From Desulfarculus baarsii DSM 2075 (GTDB taxonomy: Bacteria > Desulfobacterota > Desulfarculia > Desulfarculales > Desulfarculaceae): DNA of 64,000 bases. The position numbers and the translations under genes were made by a program. Below are positions 51,786 to 60,391 of the stretch, piece after piece. The stretch is from NCBI RefSeq assembly GCF_000143965.1, contig NC_014365.1:3591732-3655731 (forward strand). The letters are read 5' to 3'. Numbering within the stretch: the first letter of the stretch is position 1; the number at the start of each line of letters is the position of its first letter. The notes below the pieces were generated by a model. The model saw only the letters and a list, made by a program, of their open reading frames with translations. It ran no database searches and was not told where the DNA came from.

Positions 51786-51877
51786 AGCCTTGGCAAAAAG
51801 ACCTGCTGCTGACCATGGCCGCCATGGCCATCCTCAGCGCGGCCATCTGGATTCTGAAAGGACTCGGGGCGCCATGA
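51782..51877 (+). CDS. 31-residue single-helix membrane peptide
   Basis: ATG 51782 overlaps the kinase stop (ATGA) and its own stop overlaps the next ATG (ATGA at 51874), so it is translationally coupled on both sides. Sequence: MKPWQKDLLLTMAAMAILS continued by AAIWILKGLGAP. It is a basic N-terminus, one hydrophobic helix of about 19 residues and a short tail. Such peptides often regulate a membrane sensor or stabilise a complex; the membrane PAS sensor two genes downstream is the natural candidate partner. It is too short for usual gene finders, but the double overlap makes chance unlikely. Confidence 0.72.
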   Translation: MKPWQKDLLLTMAAMAILSAAIWILKGLGAP

Positions 51878-52764
51878 GCCAGCCCAGCGAAACCGCCTTG
51901 GGCCCGGTGCGCTTTCTGCCCGGGCCCAACAAGGGCAAATACCCCAGCTGCCATTCCATCTATATAGATGGCGCCGGCGTGCTCATCGACCCGGCCTCCG
52001 ATCGCCGCCGCCTGGCCGAACTGGCCGCCGGGCCGGGCGTGGGCCATGTCTGGCTCAGCCACTGGCACGAAGACCACATGACCCACCTGGATCTATTCGA
52101 GGACGCGGCGCTTTTTGTCCACCAGGCCGACGCCCCGCCCCTGGCCGACATCGAGACCTTTCTCGACTGGTACGACATGGAAGGCGATTATCGCCAAATC
52201 TGGCGGGCGATGATGGAAAAGGACTTTCACTATCGGCCCCGCCGGCCGGCCGGTTGGCTGGAAGACGGCCAGGTCATCGACCTGGGCGTGGTCACGGTGG
52301 AGGTCATCGCCGCGCCCGGCCACACGCCGGGCCACCTGGCGCTGTTTTTCCGCGAGCCGGCCGTGCTGTTTCTGGCCGACTACGACCTGACGCCCTTTGG
52401 CCCCTGGTACGGCGACCGTCACTCCAGCATCGCCCAGACCGAAGACTCGGTGCGCCGCCTGCGCCAGTTGCCGGCCCAGGCCTGGGTCGCCTGTCACGGT
52501 CAGGGCCTGTTCACCACCCAGCCCGGCCGGCTGTGGGACGACTACCTGGCCGTCATCGAACGCCGCCGCCAGGCCCTGCGCGGGTTGCTGACCAAGCCGC
52601 GGACCATCGACGAGGTCGTCGCCGCGCGCATCGTCTATCAACAGGCCAAAATGCCAAAGGAGTTCATCGACTTCGGCGAAAAAGCCATCATGGGCAAGCA
52701 CCTGGGGGAGTTGCTGGCCACGGGCGAGGCCGTCTTCGAAAACAACGCCTATCGCCTGAGTTGA
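51874..52764 (+). CDS. Metallo-beta-lactamase fold hydrolase
   Basis: 296 residues from ATG 51874. The metal site HWHEDH (LSHWHEDHMTHL) is intact, followed by PGHTPGHLALFF (His) and FLADYDLTPFG (bridging Asp). The family includes thiol-ester hydrolases, lactonases and persulfide dioxygenases. No substrate is evident. Being encoded inside a two-component operon it could produce or destroy a signal sensed by the kinase. Confidence 0.85.
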   Translation: MSQPSETALGPVRFLPGPNKGKYPSCHSIYIDGAGVLIDPASDRRRLAELAAGPGVGHVWLSHWHEDHMTHLDLFEDAALFVHQADAPPLADIETFLDWYDMEGDYRQIWRAMMEKDFHYRPRRPAGWLEDGQVIDLGVVTVEVIAAPGHTPGHLALFFREPAVLFLADYDLTPFGPWYGDRHSSIAQTEDSVRRLRQLPAQAWVACHGQGLFTTQPGRLWDDYLAVIERRRQALRGLLTKPRTIDEVVAARIVYQQAKMPKEFIDFGEKAIMGKHLGELLATGEAVFENNAYRLS

Positions 52765-52779
52765 GGAAGGACGCTCCCC

Positions 52780-54114
52780 TTGACCAAACAAGCCGTCGCC
52801 GACCCGGCCAGCCGCGGCCAGGCCCTGACCTGGGCCGGTGAGTTCGCCGACCCGGCCTGGGAACTGGCCTACCAAGAGCACTCCTGGCCGGAGCTTTCGC
52901 GCTTGATCCGCCTGAGCGCCATGATCGGCGGGATCATGTTTTTCGCGGCCGGCGTGGTCGACTATTTGGCCATGGGCCCGGGCCGGGCCTTTCTGCTCTG
53001 CCAGGCCGCGCGCCTGGCCAGTCTGGCCGTGGCCATGCTGCCCTGGGCCATGGCCCGGCGGCCGGCCTATTCGCCCAACATATCCTGGGCCGTGCTGGCC
53101 ATGGAGCTCGGCTTCGGGCTGACGCTGGCGCTGGTGGTCGGCCACAAGACCGCCGGGCCGGGCACCATGCCGTCGACGATGATCATCATGGTGGTGGTCT
53201 TTTACGTCATCCCGCCGGTGCGGCTGGCGGCCTTGACCTTGGGCGGGGTGGTGGTCAGCGCGCTGTGCCTGGCGACCTTGGGGCTGACCAACCACGGCGT
53301 CGATTTCAAATATATCCTCAACACCGCCTTGCTGATGGTCCTGGTCAACATGTTCGGCGTGCTGCTGGTCGGCCGCCAGAACGCCCTGCGCCGGCGTTCG
53401 TTCGAGCAGATGCGCCGCTTGGCCGACGCCGAGGGCAAATATCGCCTGGTGGTGGAAAACGCCGTGGAGGGCATCGTCGTCGTCGATGAAGACCGCGTGC
53501 TCTACGTCAACCCCTGGGTGGAGCACGTCACCGGCCTGCCCCGCGAGCGCCTGATCGGCCGGCCTTTCACCGCCGTGATCGACCCCGACGACCGCCAAAG
53601 CGTGGCCGGCTCCCACGCGCGGCGCATGGCCGAGAGCCGCGCCTACGGCGCCAAGCGCTTTCGCGTCGGCGCGGTGGACGGCCGGCTGGCCTGGGTCGAG
53701 GCCACGGGCGTGTTCGTGCAGTGGGAGGGCCGGCCGGCGGCGCTCTATTTTCTCTCCGACATCACCGACCGCCTGCTGGCCGAGGAACAGGAGCGCCTGA
53801 ACCAGAAGGTCGAGGCGGCCATCCAGACCGCCGGCGCGGCCTGCCACGAGCTGAACCAGCCCCTGCAAACGGTGCTGATGCAGGCCGAGTTGATCATGCT
53901 GGCCCTGGACGACTCCCACCCCCTGCATGGCCGCATGAGTCGCATCATCGAGGCGGCCAACCAGATGGCCCGCGTCACTCAGCGGCTCAACCGCATCACC
54001 AGCTTTCACACCAAGGTCTACATCGGCCGCGAGATGATCCTGGACCTGGAGCGTTCCACGGCCGAACAACCGGCCGCGGGCGCGCCCCCCGCGCCACCGG
54101 AGGCAGCCACATGA
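52780..54114 (+). CDS. Membrane PAS sensor with histidine domain but no ATPase domain
   Basis: 444 residues from TTG 52780, with AGGAAGG upstream. About six membrane helices occupy residues 45-200. A PAS domain follows (YRLVVENAVEGIVVVDEDRV). Then comes a HisKA-like helix with ACHELNQPLQTVLMQAELI, in which H is the expected phosphoacceptor. After the second dimerisation helix the protein ends in a Pro/Ala tail; the N, G1 and G2 boxes of an ATPase domain are absent. It must therefore be phosphorylated in trans, most simply by the complete kinase in the same operon, or act as a phosphatase/scaffold. Its stop overlaps the regulator's ATG. Confidence 0.85.
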   Translation: MTKQAVADPASRGQALTWAGEFADPAWELAYQEHSWPELSRLIRLSAMIGGIMFFAAGVVDYLAMGPGRAFLLCQAARLASLAVAMLPWAMARRPAYSPNISWAVLAMELGFGLTLALVVGHKTAGPGTMPSTMIIMVVVFYVIPPVRLAALTLGGVVVSALCLATLGLTNHGVDFKYILNTALLMVLVNMFGVLLVGRQNALRRRSFEQMRRLADAEGKYRLVVENAVEGIVVVDEDRVLYVNPWVEHVTGLPRERLIGRPFTAVIDPDDRQSVAGSHARRMAESRAYGAKRFRVGAVDGRLAWVEATGVFVQWEGRPAALYFLSDITDRLLAEEQERLNQKVEAAIQTAGAACHELNQPLQTVLMQAELIMLALDDSHPLHGRMSRIIEAANQMARVTQRLNRITSFHTKVYIGREMILDLERSTAEQPAAGAPPAPPEAAT

Positions 54115-55514
54115 GCCAAAACCAAACCCAACGCCCCGCCGCCAACAAGGGCCATGTGCTGGTGGTCGACGACGAACAGCACGTGCGCCGCGTGCTGGAG
54201 GTGATGCTTCAGCGCCAGGGCTACGGCGTCGAGACCGCCGGCGGCGGCGGCGAGGCCCTGGAAAAATTCGCCGCCGACGTCTTCGACGTGGTCATCCTCG
54301 ACCTGAAAATGCCCGACATCGACGGCATCACCGTCCTCGGCCACCTGCGCCAGCTCGACCCCGACCAGACCGTGATCATGATCACCGCCTACGCCAGCGT
54401 CGACACCGCCCTGGCGGCCATGAAGCAGGGGGCCTTCGACTACGTCGGCAAGCCCTTCAAGGAAGACGAAATCCTCCTGGTGCTGGAAAAGGCCATGGAG
54501 CGCCGGCGCATCATCGCCGACAACCGCCGCCTGCGCTCGGAGGTGGCCAGCCGCTATGATTTCGGCAACATCATCGGCGCGGGGCCGGCCATGCAAAAGG
54601 TCTTCGCCGTGCTGCGCAAGGTGGCCGGCACCATGGCCACGGTGCTGATCAGCGGCGAAAGCGGCACGGGCAAGGAATTGGTGGCCCGGGCCATCCACTA
54701 CAACTCGCCCCGGGGCCAGCGGCCCTTTGTCGCCGTCAACTGCGCGGCCATCCCGGCCACGCTCATCGAAAGCGAGCTTTTCGGCGCGGCCAAGGGGGCC
54801 TACACCGGGGCCGACCGCTCGCGGCAGGGCCTCTTCGAGGAGGCCGACGGCTCCAGCCTGTTTCTGGACGAGATCGGCGAACTGCCCCTGGACGTGCAGG
54901 CCAAGCTGCTGCGCGCCCTGCAAGAGGGCGAGATCAGGCGCGTGGGCGAGAGCGCCCCGCGCAAGGTCGACATCCGCATCATCGCCGCCACCAACCGCGA
55001 CCTGGCCGCCGAAGCCCAGAGCGGCGGCTTTCGCCAAGACCTGTTCTATCGCCTCAGCGTCATCCCCATCCACCTGCCGCCCCTGCGCCAGCGCCCCGAG
55101 GACGTGCCGCTTCTGGCCCGGCACTTCCTCGACAAGGCCGCCGCCCGCCACGGCCTGGGCCAAAAGCGCCTGGACGCCAGGGCCCTGGAGATCCTGGCCG
55201 CCGCCGAGCTGCCCGGCAACGTCCGCGAGTTGGAAAACATCATCGAGCAGGCCGTGGTCATGTCCGACGGGCCGCTGATCGGCCCCGACGACCTGCCGGC
55301 CAGCCTGACCGCCCAGGCCGGCGGCCTGCGCGTCAGCGTGCCGCCCGATGAGTTCGACCTGAAAAAAGTCTTGAAGCTCGTCTGCGCCCAAGCCGAAAAG
55401 CAAGTCATAGGCCGGGCCTTGGAGGCCTGTCAGGGCAACCGCACCAGGGCCTCCCAGATGCTGGGCCTGTCGCGGCGGGCGCTGATCACCAAGATCCAGG
55501 ATCTGGGCCTGTAA
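54111..55514 (+). CDS. NtrC-family sigma-54 response regulator
   Basis: 467 residues from ATG 54111. The receiver has VVDDEQ and LDLKMP with the phosphorylation Asp. The AAA+ domain carries GESGTGKE (Walker A), FGAAKGAYTGA (the GAFTGA loop, with Tyr in place of Phe), LFLDEIGE (Walker B) and LPGNVRELEN. A Fis-type helix-turn-helix ends the protein (NRTRASQMLGLSRRALITKIQ). It activates sigma-54 promoters after phosphorylation by the operon's kinases. A candidate target promoter exists at 32083 in this window, but no binding-site match has been shown. Confidence 0.95.
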   Translation: MSQNQTQRPAANKGHVLVVDDEQHVRRVLEVMLQRQGYGVETAGGGGEALEKFAADVFDVVILDLKMPDIDGITVLGHLRQLDPDQTVIMITAYASVDTALAAMKQGAFDYVGKPFKEDEILLVLEKAMERRRIIADNRRLRSEVASRYDFGNIIGAGPAMQKVFAVLRKVAGTMATVLISGESGTGKELVARAIHYNSPRGQRPFVAVNCAAIPATLIESELFGAAKGAYTGADRSRQGLFEEADGSSLFLDEIGELPLDVQAKLLRALQEGEIRRVGESAPRKVDIRIIAATNRDLAAEAQSGGFRQDLFYRLSVIPIHLPPLRQRPEDVPLLARHFLDKAAARHGLGQKRLDARALEILAAAELPGNVRELENIIEQAVVMSDGPLIGPDDLPASLTAQAGGLRVSVPPDEFDLKKVLKLVCAQAEKQVIGRALEACQGNRTRASQMLGLSRRALITKIQDLGL

Positions 55515-55836
55515 CGGTCCCGCCGAGTGGGCTGGTGCGCATCTTGGCGCGCAAGCCGTGAAGCGGCGTGCGCACTTTTGCTAACATTACGCCATCACTG
55601 ACAATATTTGCGTCAAACCCTCGACGGTCCCGCCGCCTGGGCCGAAACTTCTGGCTGCCCGGCCCCGCAAGCGCGTAGCGCCGTGCGCGGCCTTTCGTCA
55701 AAATCTCCCGCGCGCCTAATAAATTATCTTGTAATTATCGATGCTTATCCGCCAGCGCCTCTTTGGCCCGGCCCTTGCAATCGCCTTGGTCGCACACCCG
55801 ACCTGGCCCCGCATGGGCCGGAAAAGAGGCGGCGAC
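55515..55836. other. Intergenic region before the J-domain gene
   Basis: 322 bp without a gene. It holds the operon terminator. The 11-bp sequence CGGTCCCGCCG occurs twice, just after the regulator's stop and near 55624. An AT-rich segment (AATAAATTATCTTGTAATTA, 55719-55738) could contain the J-domain gene promoter, but no convincing -35 was found. Confidence 0.5.
55535..55579 (+). terminator. Probable terminator of the two-component operon
   Basis: GTGCGCA/TGCGCAC outer stem with an inner GCCG/CGGC stem-loop, followed by TTTT. Confidence 0.55.
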
Positions 55837-56631
55837 ATGGCCCTGGCTCCCGAGATAATCGAATCCTACGCCCAGTTGGACCTGCGGCCGGGGGCCACCA
55901 CCCTGGACCAGGCCCGCCAGGCCTATCACCGCCTGGCCAAGGCCCTGCACCCCGACCTGCACCCCGGCGCGCTGGGCGTGATGATGGCCAAGGTCAACCG
56001 CGCCTACAAAAAAGTCTTGGAGCACCTGGCCCAGGAAGAACAACGCCGCGCCGCCGGGCCGGATTGGCGGCGCTTTGATCTGGAAGACTTCATCGGCGGC
56101 GACATCCTGCGCCAGCGCGCCGCCCAGCGCCAAGCCGACGCCCGGCCCACCCCGGACCAATCGCGGCCCCAGCCGCCCCGCTCGCCCCAGGCCCCGCCCA
56201 CTAGCGCGCCGACGCCCTTCATCACCTTCGGTCCAAACCGCGCCGCCAGCCCGGCTCGGGTCGCCGGCCCGGCTCGGGCCGCCCAGGCTGCTGGCCGGCC
56301 GGCCGATTGCTGCCGGCTGCAAAGCGCCCACCAGCAAGGCGACGAGACGGTTTATCGTCTGCTGACCCAGGGCGACCCGGCGGGCGTGGAACTGCCGCTG
56401 CGCATGACATTGACCTGCCCGGTCTGCCTGGGCGGCGGCCTACGCCACGGCGACGGGGCCGGCCAGGTCTGCCCGGCCTGTGGCGGCCGGGGGCGCATCA
56501 CCCGTTCGGACATGGTTTGGATCGACCTGCCCGCCCGCCTGACCCACGGCCAGCGTTTGCCGGTGGATCTGGCCGGCGGCCGGCGGATCTGGCTGGAGAT
56601 TCTGCGGGCCAGCCGTGGCGGTGAGGCGTGA
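55837..56631 (+). CDS. J-domain protein with a DnaJ-type zinc-binding segment
   Basis: 264 residues from ATG 55837, with GAGG upstream. The N-terminal J-domain has YHRLAKALHPDLHPG with the HPD motif that stimulates DnaK-type ATPases. A Pro-rich linker follows, then CPVCLGGGLRHG and CPACGGRGRI, half of a DnaJ cysteine-rich zinc-binding domain (two of four CxxCxGxG repeats). A short beta-region ends the protein. It is shorter than DnaJ and lacks the full G/F and substrate domains, so it is a specialised co-chaperone. Confidence 0.82.
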   Translation: MALAPEIIESYAQLDLRPGATTLDQARQAYHRLAKALHPDLHPGALGVMMAKVNRAYKKVLEHLAQEEQRRAAGPDWRRFDLEDFIGGDILRQRAAQRQADARPTPDQSRPQPPRSPQAPPTSAPTPFITFGPNRAASPARVAGPARAAQAAGRPADCCRLQSAHQQGDETVYRLLTQGDPAGVELPLRMTLTCPVCLGGGLRHGDGAGQVCPACGGRGRITRSDMVWIDLPARLTHGQRLPVDLAGGRRIWLEILRASRGGEA

Positions 56632-56843
56632 GCGCCGGACGCATCGGCGGCCTCGGGCGCGGCGGCTGGTTGGCCGCCCGGCCCAGCCGGGCCAAACGCG
56701 ACCGTAGCCACGACGCCCCGCCCCTGGGCCCCCTGGCCGACGACGAGCCCCAGCCGCGCATCCTGCCCGGCTATCAGCCGCCGGGCCAGGCCCCGGCCCA
56801 GCTCACGCCGCGCGGCTTTTTTCTCGACCGCTACGTGTATTAG
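56628..56843 (+). CDS. Small hypothetical protein
   Basis: 71 residues from GTG 56628, overlapping the J-domain gene stop by 4 bp (GTGA). It is rich in Gly, Arg and Pro, probably disordered, and ends RGFFLDRYVY. No family is recognised. The coupling is the main reason to call it; it may be a client or partner of the J-domain protein. Confidence 0.5.
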   Translation: MSAGRIGGLGRGGWLAARPSRAKRDRSHDAPPLGPLADDEPQPRILPGYQPPGQAPAQLTPRGFFLDRYVY

Positions 56844-56855
56844 CGCCGCGCGTCT

Positions 56856-58973
56856 TTATTTTTCGCCCAAAATCCAAACGCCGTCCCAGCCTTGCCCGGC
56901 CGCCAGAAACTGCTGGCAATGCCGGGCGTAGGCCGCCGCCGGCGGGTCATCGGGGGCCAGGGCGGCGAAGCGCTCGGCGGCCCCCGGCAAATCGCCCTGG
57001 CGCAGGGCTGCCAGCGCCTGGGCAAAGGCCGCCATCGTCGGCCCGACAGGCCCCGCCGCCATCGCCAGCGGCTCGAAGACCCGCACCGGCTGGGCCCGGC
57101 CCACCACGCGGATAAGCCCCAGTTCGCGGCCGGCAAAGGCCCCCTCGGTCCGTCGCCAGGTCTCCTCCGAGACCATCAGATACGCGCCAAAGGCCTTGTT
57201 GGCCCCCTCCAGGCGCGAGGCCAGGTTGGCCGCGTCGCCCAGCACGGTGTAGTCGAAGCGCTCGCGCGAGCCCATGTTGCCCACCACCACCGGCCCGCTG
57301 TTTATGCCCACGCGCATGAACAGATCCTGGCCCACCCGCCGGCGAAACTCCGGTCGCAGGCGGGCCAGTTCGGCCTGGCAGCGCAGGGCCGCCCGGCAGG
57401 CCCGCGCGGCGTGATCGGGCTGATCGAGGGGCGCGTTCCAGAAGGCGATGATGGCGTCGCCCTCGTATTTATCCAGGGTGCCGCCTTCATCAAGGATGAT
57501 GTCGGTCATGGCCGAGAGGTAGTCGTTCAATAGCGTGGTCAGCTCCTGGGGCTCCAGGCCCTCGGAGATGCTGGTGAAGCCTTGCAGGTCGCTGAAAAAG
57601 ATGCTCAGTTCGCGGCGCTGGCCGCCCAGGCGCAGCCGCGAGGGGTCGGCCATGAGTTGGTCGATGACCGCCGGACTGAGGTAGTGCCGAAAGGCCGCGC
57701 GGATGAAGCGCTTCTGCCGGCCCTCGGTGGCGTAGTTGTGCACCGCCGCCGCGGCCAGGCCGCCCAGCGCGGCCAGGGTCGGGCCGGCCACGGGCAGCCA
57801 CGCGCCGGCGGCGTAGCCGGCCAGGCCCACGACCGCCGGCAGGGGCGTCAGCAGGCAGCCGGCCAGAACCGTTTGCCAGGCCCGGCCGCCCAACCCGCCG
57901 GCCAGGGCGGCCAGCGGACCCATGGCCAGGGTCAACAGCGCCCATAGCCATGGCGGGGCCGGGTTGATGAAATCGCCGGAGAGCAGGTTATCCAGGGCGG
58001 TGGCCTGGATCTCCACGCCCGGATGGGCCGCCGCCAGGGGCGAGACCCGCAGGTCCATGAGCCCCGGCGCGCTGTAGCCCACCAACACATAGCGCCCGGC
58101 CAGGAGCTTGGGGTCCACATCGGGCGGCGCGCCCTCGCGCAGTTGCATCTCGGCGCGGATGACCCGGGCCGCGCTCAGGCGCTGGTGCGCGCCCGGCCCG
58201 CCACGATAATTGAGCACGGCCCTGGCCTGATCGTCGATGGCCACCACGCGCCGGCCCAGGCTCAGCCGGCCCGGCGTCAGGCCCAGCGCGCCGGCCTCAC
58301 CGCCGGCCAGCAGGGCCGCCAGGGGCAACGACGGGACCAGGCGGCCATCCCAGAGGCGAAACATCTCGGCCCGGCGCACGATCTGATCGGCGTCGGGCTG
58401 GTGGGCCACGTTGCCCACCAGCGCCGCCGCCCGGCCCAGTTCGGCCACCGGCAGCAGGCCCCGCCGGGCCATAACCTCCGGCGCGGCCGTGGCCGACCAC
58501 TGGCTCAGACCGCTGGCGGCCGGCCACCGGGCGACGACCCACGGCGGCGGCGTCAGGTCCGGGCCCAGACGTTGGCCGATCACCCCGGCCAGGGCCGTTG
58601 GCGGGCCCTGGCGCAGGGCCTGGGCCAGGGCCTCGTCGTCGCCGGCCAGGTTGGAGGGCTCGGTGAAGAGGATGTCAAAGGCCACGGCCTTGGCCCCGGC
58701 CCGGCGGCAAAAGGCCACCACCGCCTCGTGGACCTGGCGTGGCCAGGGCCAGCTCAGTTGAAACTGGGCGCTGACCCAGTCCAGGCTGGCCTGATCGACG
58801 ACGATAACCGCCACCTGGCCGCTGGCCGGCCCGGGACGGGCCAGCAATTTGGCCCGAACGTCCCAGCTCAGGCCCTCCAGGCGCTCCAGCGCGCCCAGGC
58901 CCCACAACAGCGTGGCGGCCAGCCCGGCCAGCAGGCCCAGGGCGGCCAAGCGCCACAACTTGAGCCGGCTCAC
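56856..58973 (-). CDS. CHASE2-domain class III adenylate/guanylate cyclase
   Basis: 705 residues from GTG 58973, overlapping the peptidase stop (GTGA). It has an N-terminal membrane helix and then a periplasmic CHASE2 sensor (VAVIVVDQASLDWVS and KAVAFDILFTEPS). Three further membrane helices sit near 340-420, followed by a class III cyclase domain. Catalytic features are present: FSDLQGFTSISE (metal Asp), KYEGDAIIAFW (metal Asp and substrate Lys) and DYTVLGDAANLASRLE (base and Asn/Arg). It converts ATP or GTP to a cyclic nucleotide in response to an external signal. It is last of a five-gene operon. Confidence 0.92.
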   Translation of the reverse strand: MSRLKLWRLAALGLLAGLAATLLWGLGALERLEGLSWDVRAKLLARPGPASGQVAVIVVDQASLDWVSAQFQLSWPWPRQVHEAVVAFCRRAGAKAVAFDILFTEPSNLAGDDEALAQALRQGPPTALAGVIGQRLGPDLTPPPWVVARWPAASGLSQWSATAAPEVMARRGLLPVAELGRAAALVGNVAHQPDADQIVRRAEMFRLWDGRLVPSLPLAALLAGGEAGALGLTPGRLSLGRRVVAIDDQARAVLNYRGGPGAHQRLSAARVIRAEMQLREGAPPDVDPKLLAGRYVLVGYSAPGLMDLRVSPLAAAHPGVEIQATALDNLLSGDFINPAPPWLWALLTLAMGPLAALAGGLGGRAWQTVLAGCLLTPLPAVVGLAGYAAGAWLPVAGPTLAALGGLAAAAVHNYATEGRQKRFIRAAFRHYLSPAVIDQLMADPSRLRLGGQRRELSIFFSDLQGFTSISEGLEPQELTTLLNDYLSAMTDIILDEGGTLDKYEGDAIIAFWNAPLDQPDHAARACRAALRCQAELARLRPEFRRRVGQDLFMRVGINSGPVVVGNMGSRERFDYTVLGDAANLASRLEGANKAFGAYLMVSEETWRRTEGAFAGRELGLIRVVGRAQPVRVFEPLAMAAGPVGPTMAAFAQALAALRQGDLPGAAERFAALAPDDPPAAAYARHCQQFLAAGQGWDGVWILGEK

Positions 58974-59878
58974 CGGATGGCGGCCGTGACCGTCTGGAAG
59001 CGCTGGACCCGCGCCGGGGGAACGCTGACGGGCGGGGCCTGGGCCAGGGCCTCGGCGATCGACTCCAGGCGCTCGTCAGGGTCGGGGTGGGTCTTGAAAA
59101 AGCCCTCCTCGCCGGCCCCGCGCGCGTTTTTCATCGCTTGCAGCACCCTGGCCAGGCCTTGGGGATCGTAGCCCACCCGGCCCAGAATGGCCACCGCCGC
59201 CAGGTCGGCTTCTTTTTCCTGGCCCTTGCTGTAGCCGGTCTCGGCCATGGTCTCGACCACATCGCCGATGGAGCCGGCGAAGATCGTTTCCATCTGGGCC
59301 ACCTGGCCGCTGCCAAACTGCTTGAAGCCCTCGGCGCCGGTGACGCGCAGCAGGTCGATGATGCGGCTCTGGCCGATGGCCCCCAGGCCGTGCTGATATT
59401 GCACGTGGCCCACCTCGTGGGCCAGCACGGCGGCCAGGTCGTCCTCGTTTTGGCACAGGCCCACCAGGCCCCTGGAGACCAGGATCAGCCCGCCGGGGCA
59501 GGCGAAGGCGTTGATCTCGGGCGAATCGAAGACCAGGAAGTGATAGCCGCCAAAGGTGTCGGGCCGATCGGAGGCTCCGGCCACGGCCAGGCCCACGTAG
59601 TTGACGTAGGTGTTGAGCCGTTTGTCGTTCACCGGCCGATACTTGCCCAGGATGGTGGCCCCCACGGCCCGGCCGATGTAATACTCCTGCTCGGGGGTGA
59701 TGTCCTGGCTGGCCTTTTGAGCGGCCGTGCCCACCTTGACGGCGCTGTCGGTGATGCTGACAGCCTTTTCGGCCACGCTGACGGCGTCGGAGAGGCTATC
59801 CATGAACCCGGCCTGGGCCGAGGCGGCCACGACCAGGCTCAGGGCCAGGGCCAGGTTGAGCAAAACGCGCTTTTTCAT
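58970..59878 (-). CDS. M48-family metallopeptidase
   Basis: 302 residues from ATG 59878. A signal peptide (LNLALALSLVVAASAQA) directs it to the periplasm. The zinc motif HEVGH is in LAAVLAHEVGHVQYQHG, with the third ligand in KEADLAAVAI. INAFACPGGLILVSRGL matches BepA/YggG-type proteases acting in envelope quality control. It overlaps both neighbours by 4 bp. Confidence 0.9.
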   Translation of the reverse strand: MKKRVLLNLALALSLVVAASAQAGFMDSLSDAVSVAEKAVSITDSAVKVGTAAQKASQDITPEQEYYIGRAVGATILGKYRPVNDKRLNTYVNYVGLAVAGASDRPDTFGGYHFLVFDSPEINAFACPGGLILVSRGLVGLCQNEDDLAAVLAHEVGHVQYQHGLGAIGQSRIIDLLRVTGAEGFKQFGSGQVAQMETIFAGSIGDVVETMAETGYSKGQEKEADLAAVAILGRVGYDPQGLARVLQAMKNARGAGEEGFFKTHPDPDERLESIAEALAQAPPVSVPPARVQRFQTVTAAIR

Positions 59879-60357
59879 TGGGCGCCTCCCTGGCCATCCA
59901 GCCCGCCGGCCTGCAAAAAGGCCAGCAATTGCTGTTGGTTGACGGGATAATCCTTTTCGGCTTGATCGACGAACTTGTAGCCCAGGTCGCCGTGATTGGC
60001 CCGGTAGCTGTCCTCGACCTGCTTGTTGAAGCCCTTGCCGGCCAGGACCATTTCCTCGCCCGAGGCCCCGGCCGCGGCGTCGCCGGCGCTCATCTCGATG
60101 GTCTTTTCGGTCAGAGCCGAACGGTGCAGCCAGCCCCGGTCGCCGTTTTGGCTGAGCACCGCCAACCAGTCGCCCTTTTCCTCGTCGCAATGCACCCTTT
60201 GGCCATAGGCCGCCGTGGCCACCACCGGCGACAAGAACGTCGGCTGGGCCCGCAGTTGAGCCTGTTTGACCTGCACGCTCATCGTCTGGACCGCCGCCCA
60301 GGCCGCGCAGGCGCACAAAACCAGCGCGGCCGTCAACAACAGCCTCCGACCGGTCAT
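59875..60357 (-). CDS. Secreted SH3-domain protein
   Basis: 160 residues from ATG 60357, with GGAGG 7 bp upstream. A signal peptide (LLLTAALVLCACAAWA) is followed by a bacterial SH3 domain (AQLRAQPTFLSPVVATAAYGQRV to GDRGWLHRSAL), probably binding peptidoglycan, and a C-terminal helical part. It is coupled to the M48 peptidase gene, so both may act on the same periplasmic target. Confidence 0.75.
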   Translation of the reverse strand: MTGRRLLLTAALVLCACAAWAAVQTMSVQVKQAQLRAQPTFLSPVVATAAYGQRVHCDEEKGDWLAVLSQNGDRGWLHRSALTEKTIEMSAGDAAAGASGEEMVLAGKGFNKQVEDSYRANHGDLGYKFVDQAEKDYPVNQQQLLAFLQAGGLDGQGGAQ

Positions 60358-60391
60358 GGATATCCTCCGTTTGTCAGTTGCTTGTGATGGT

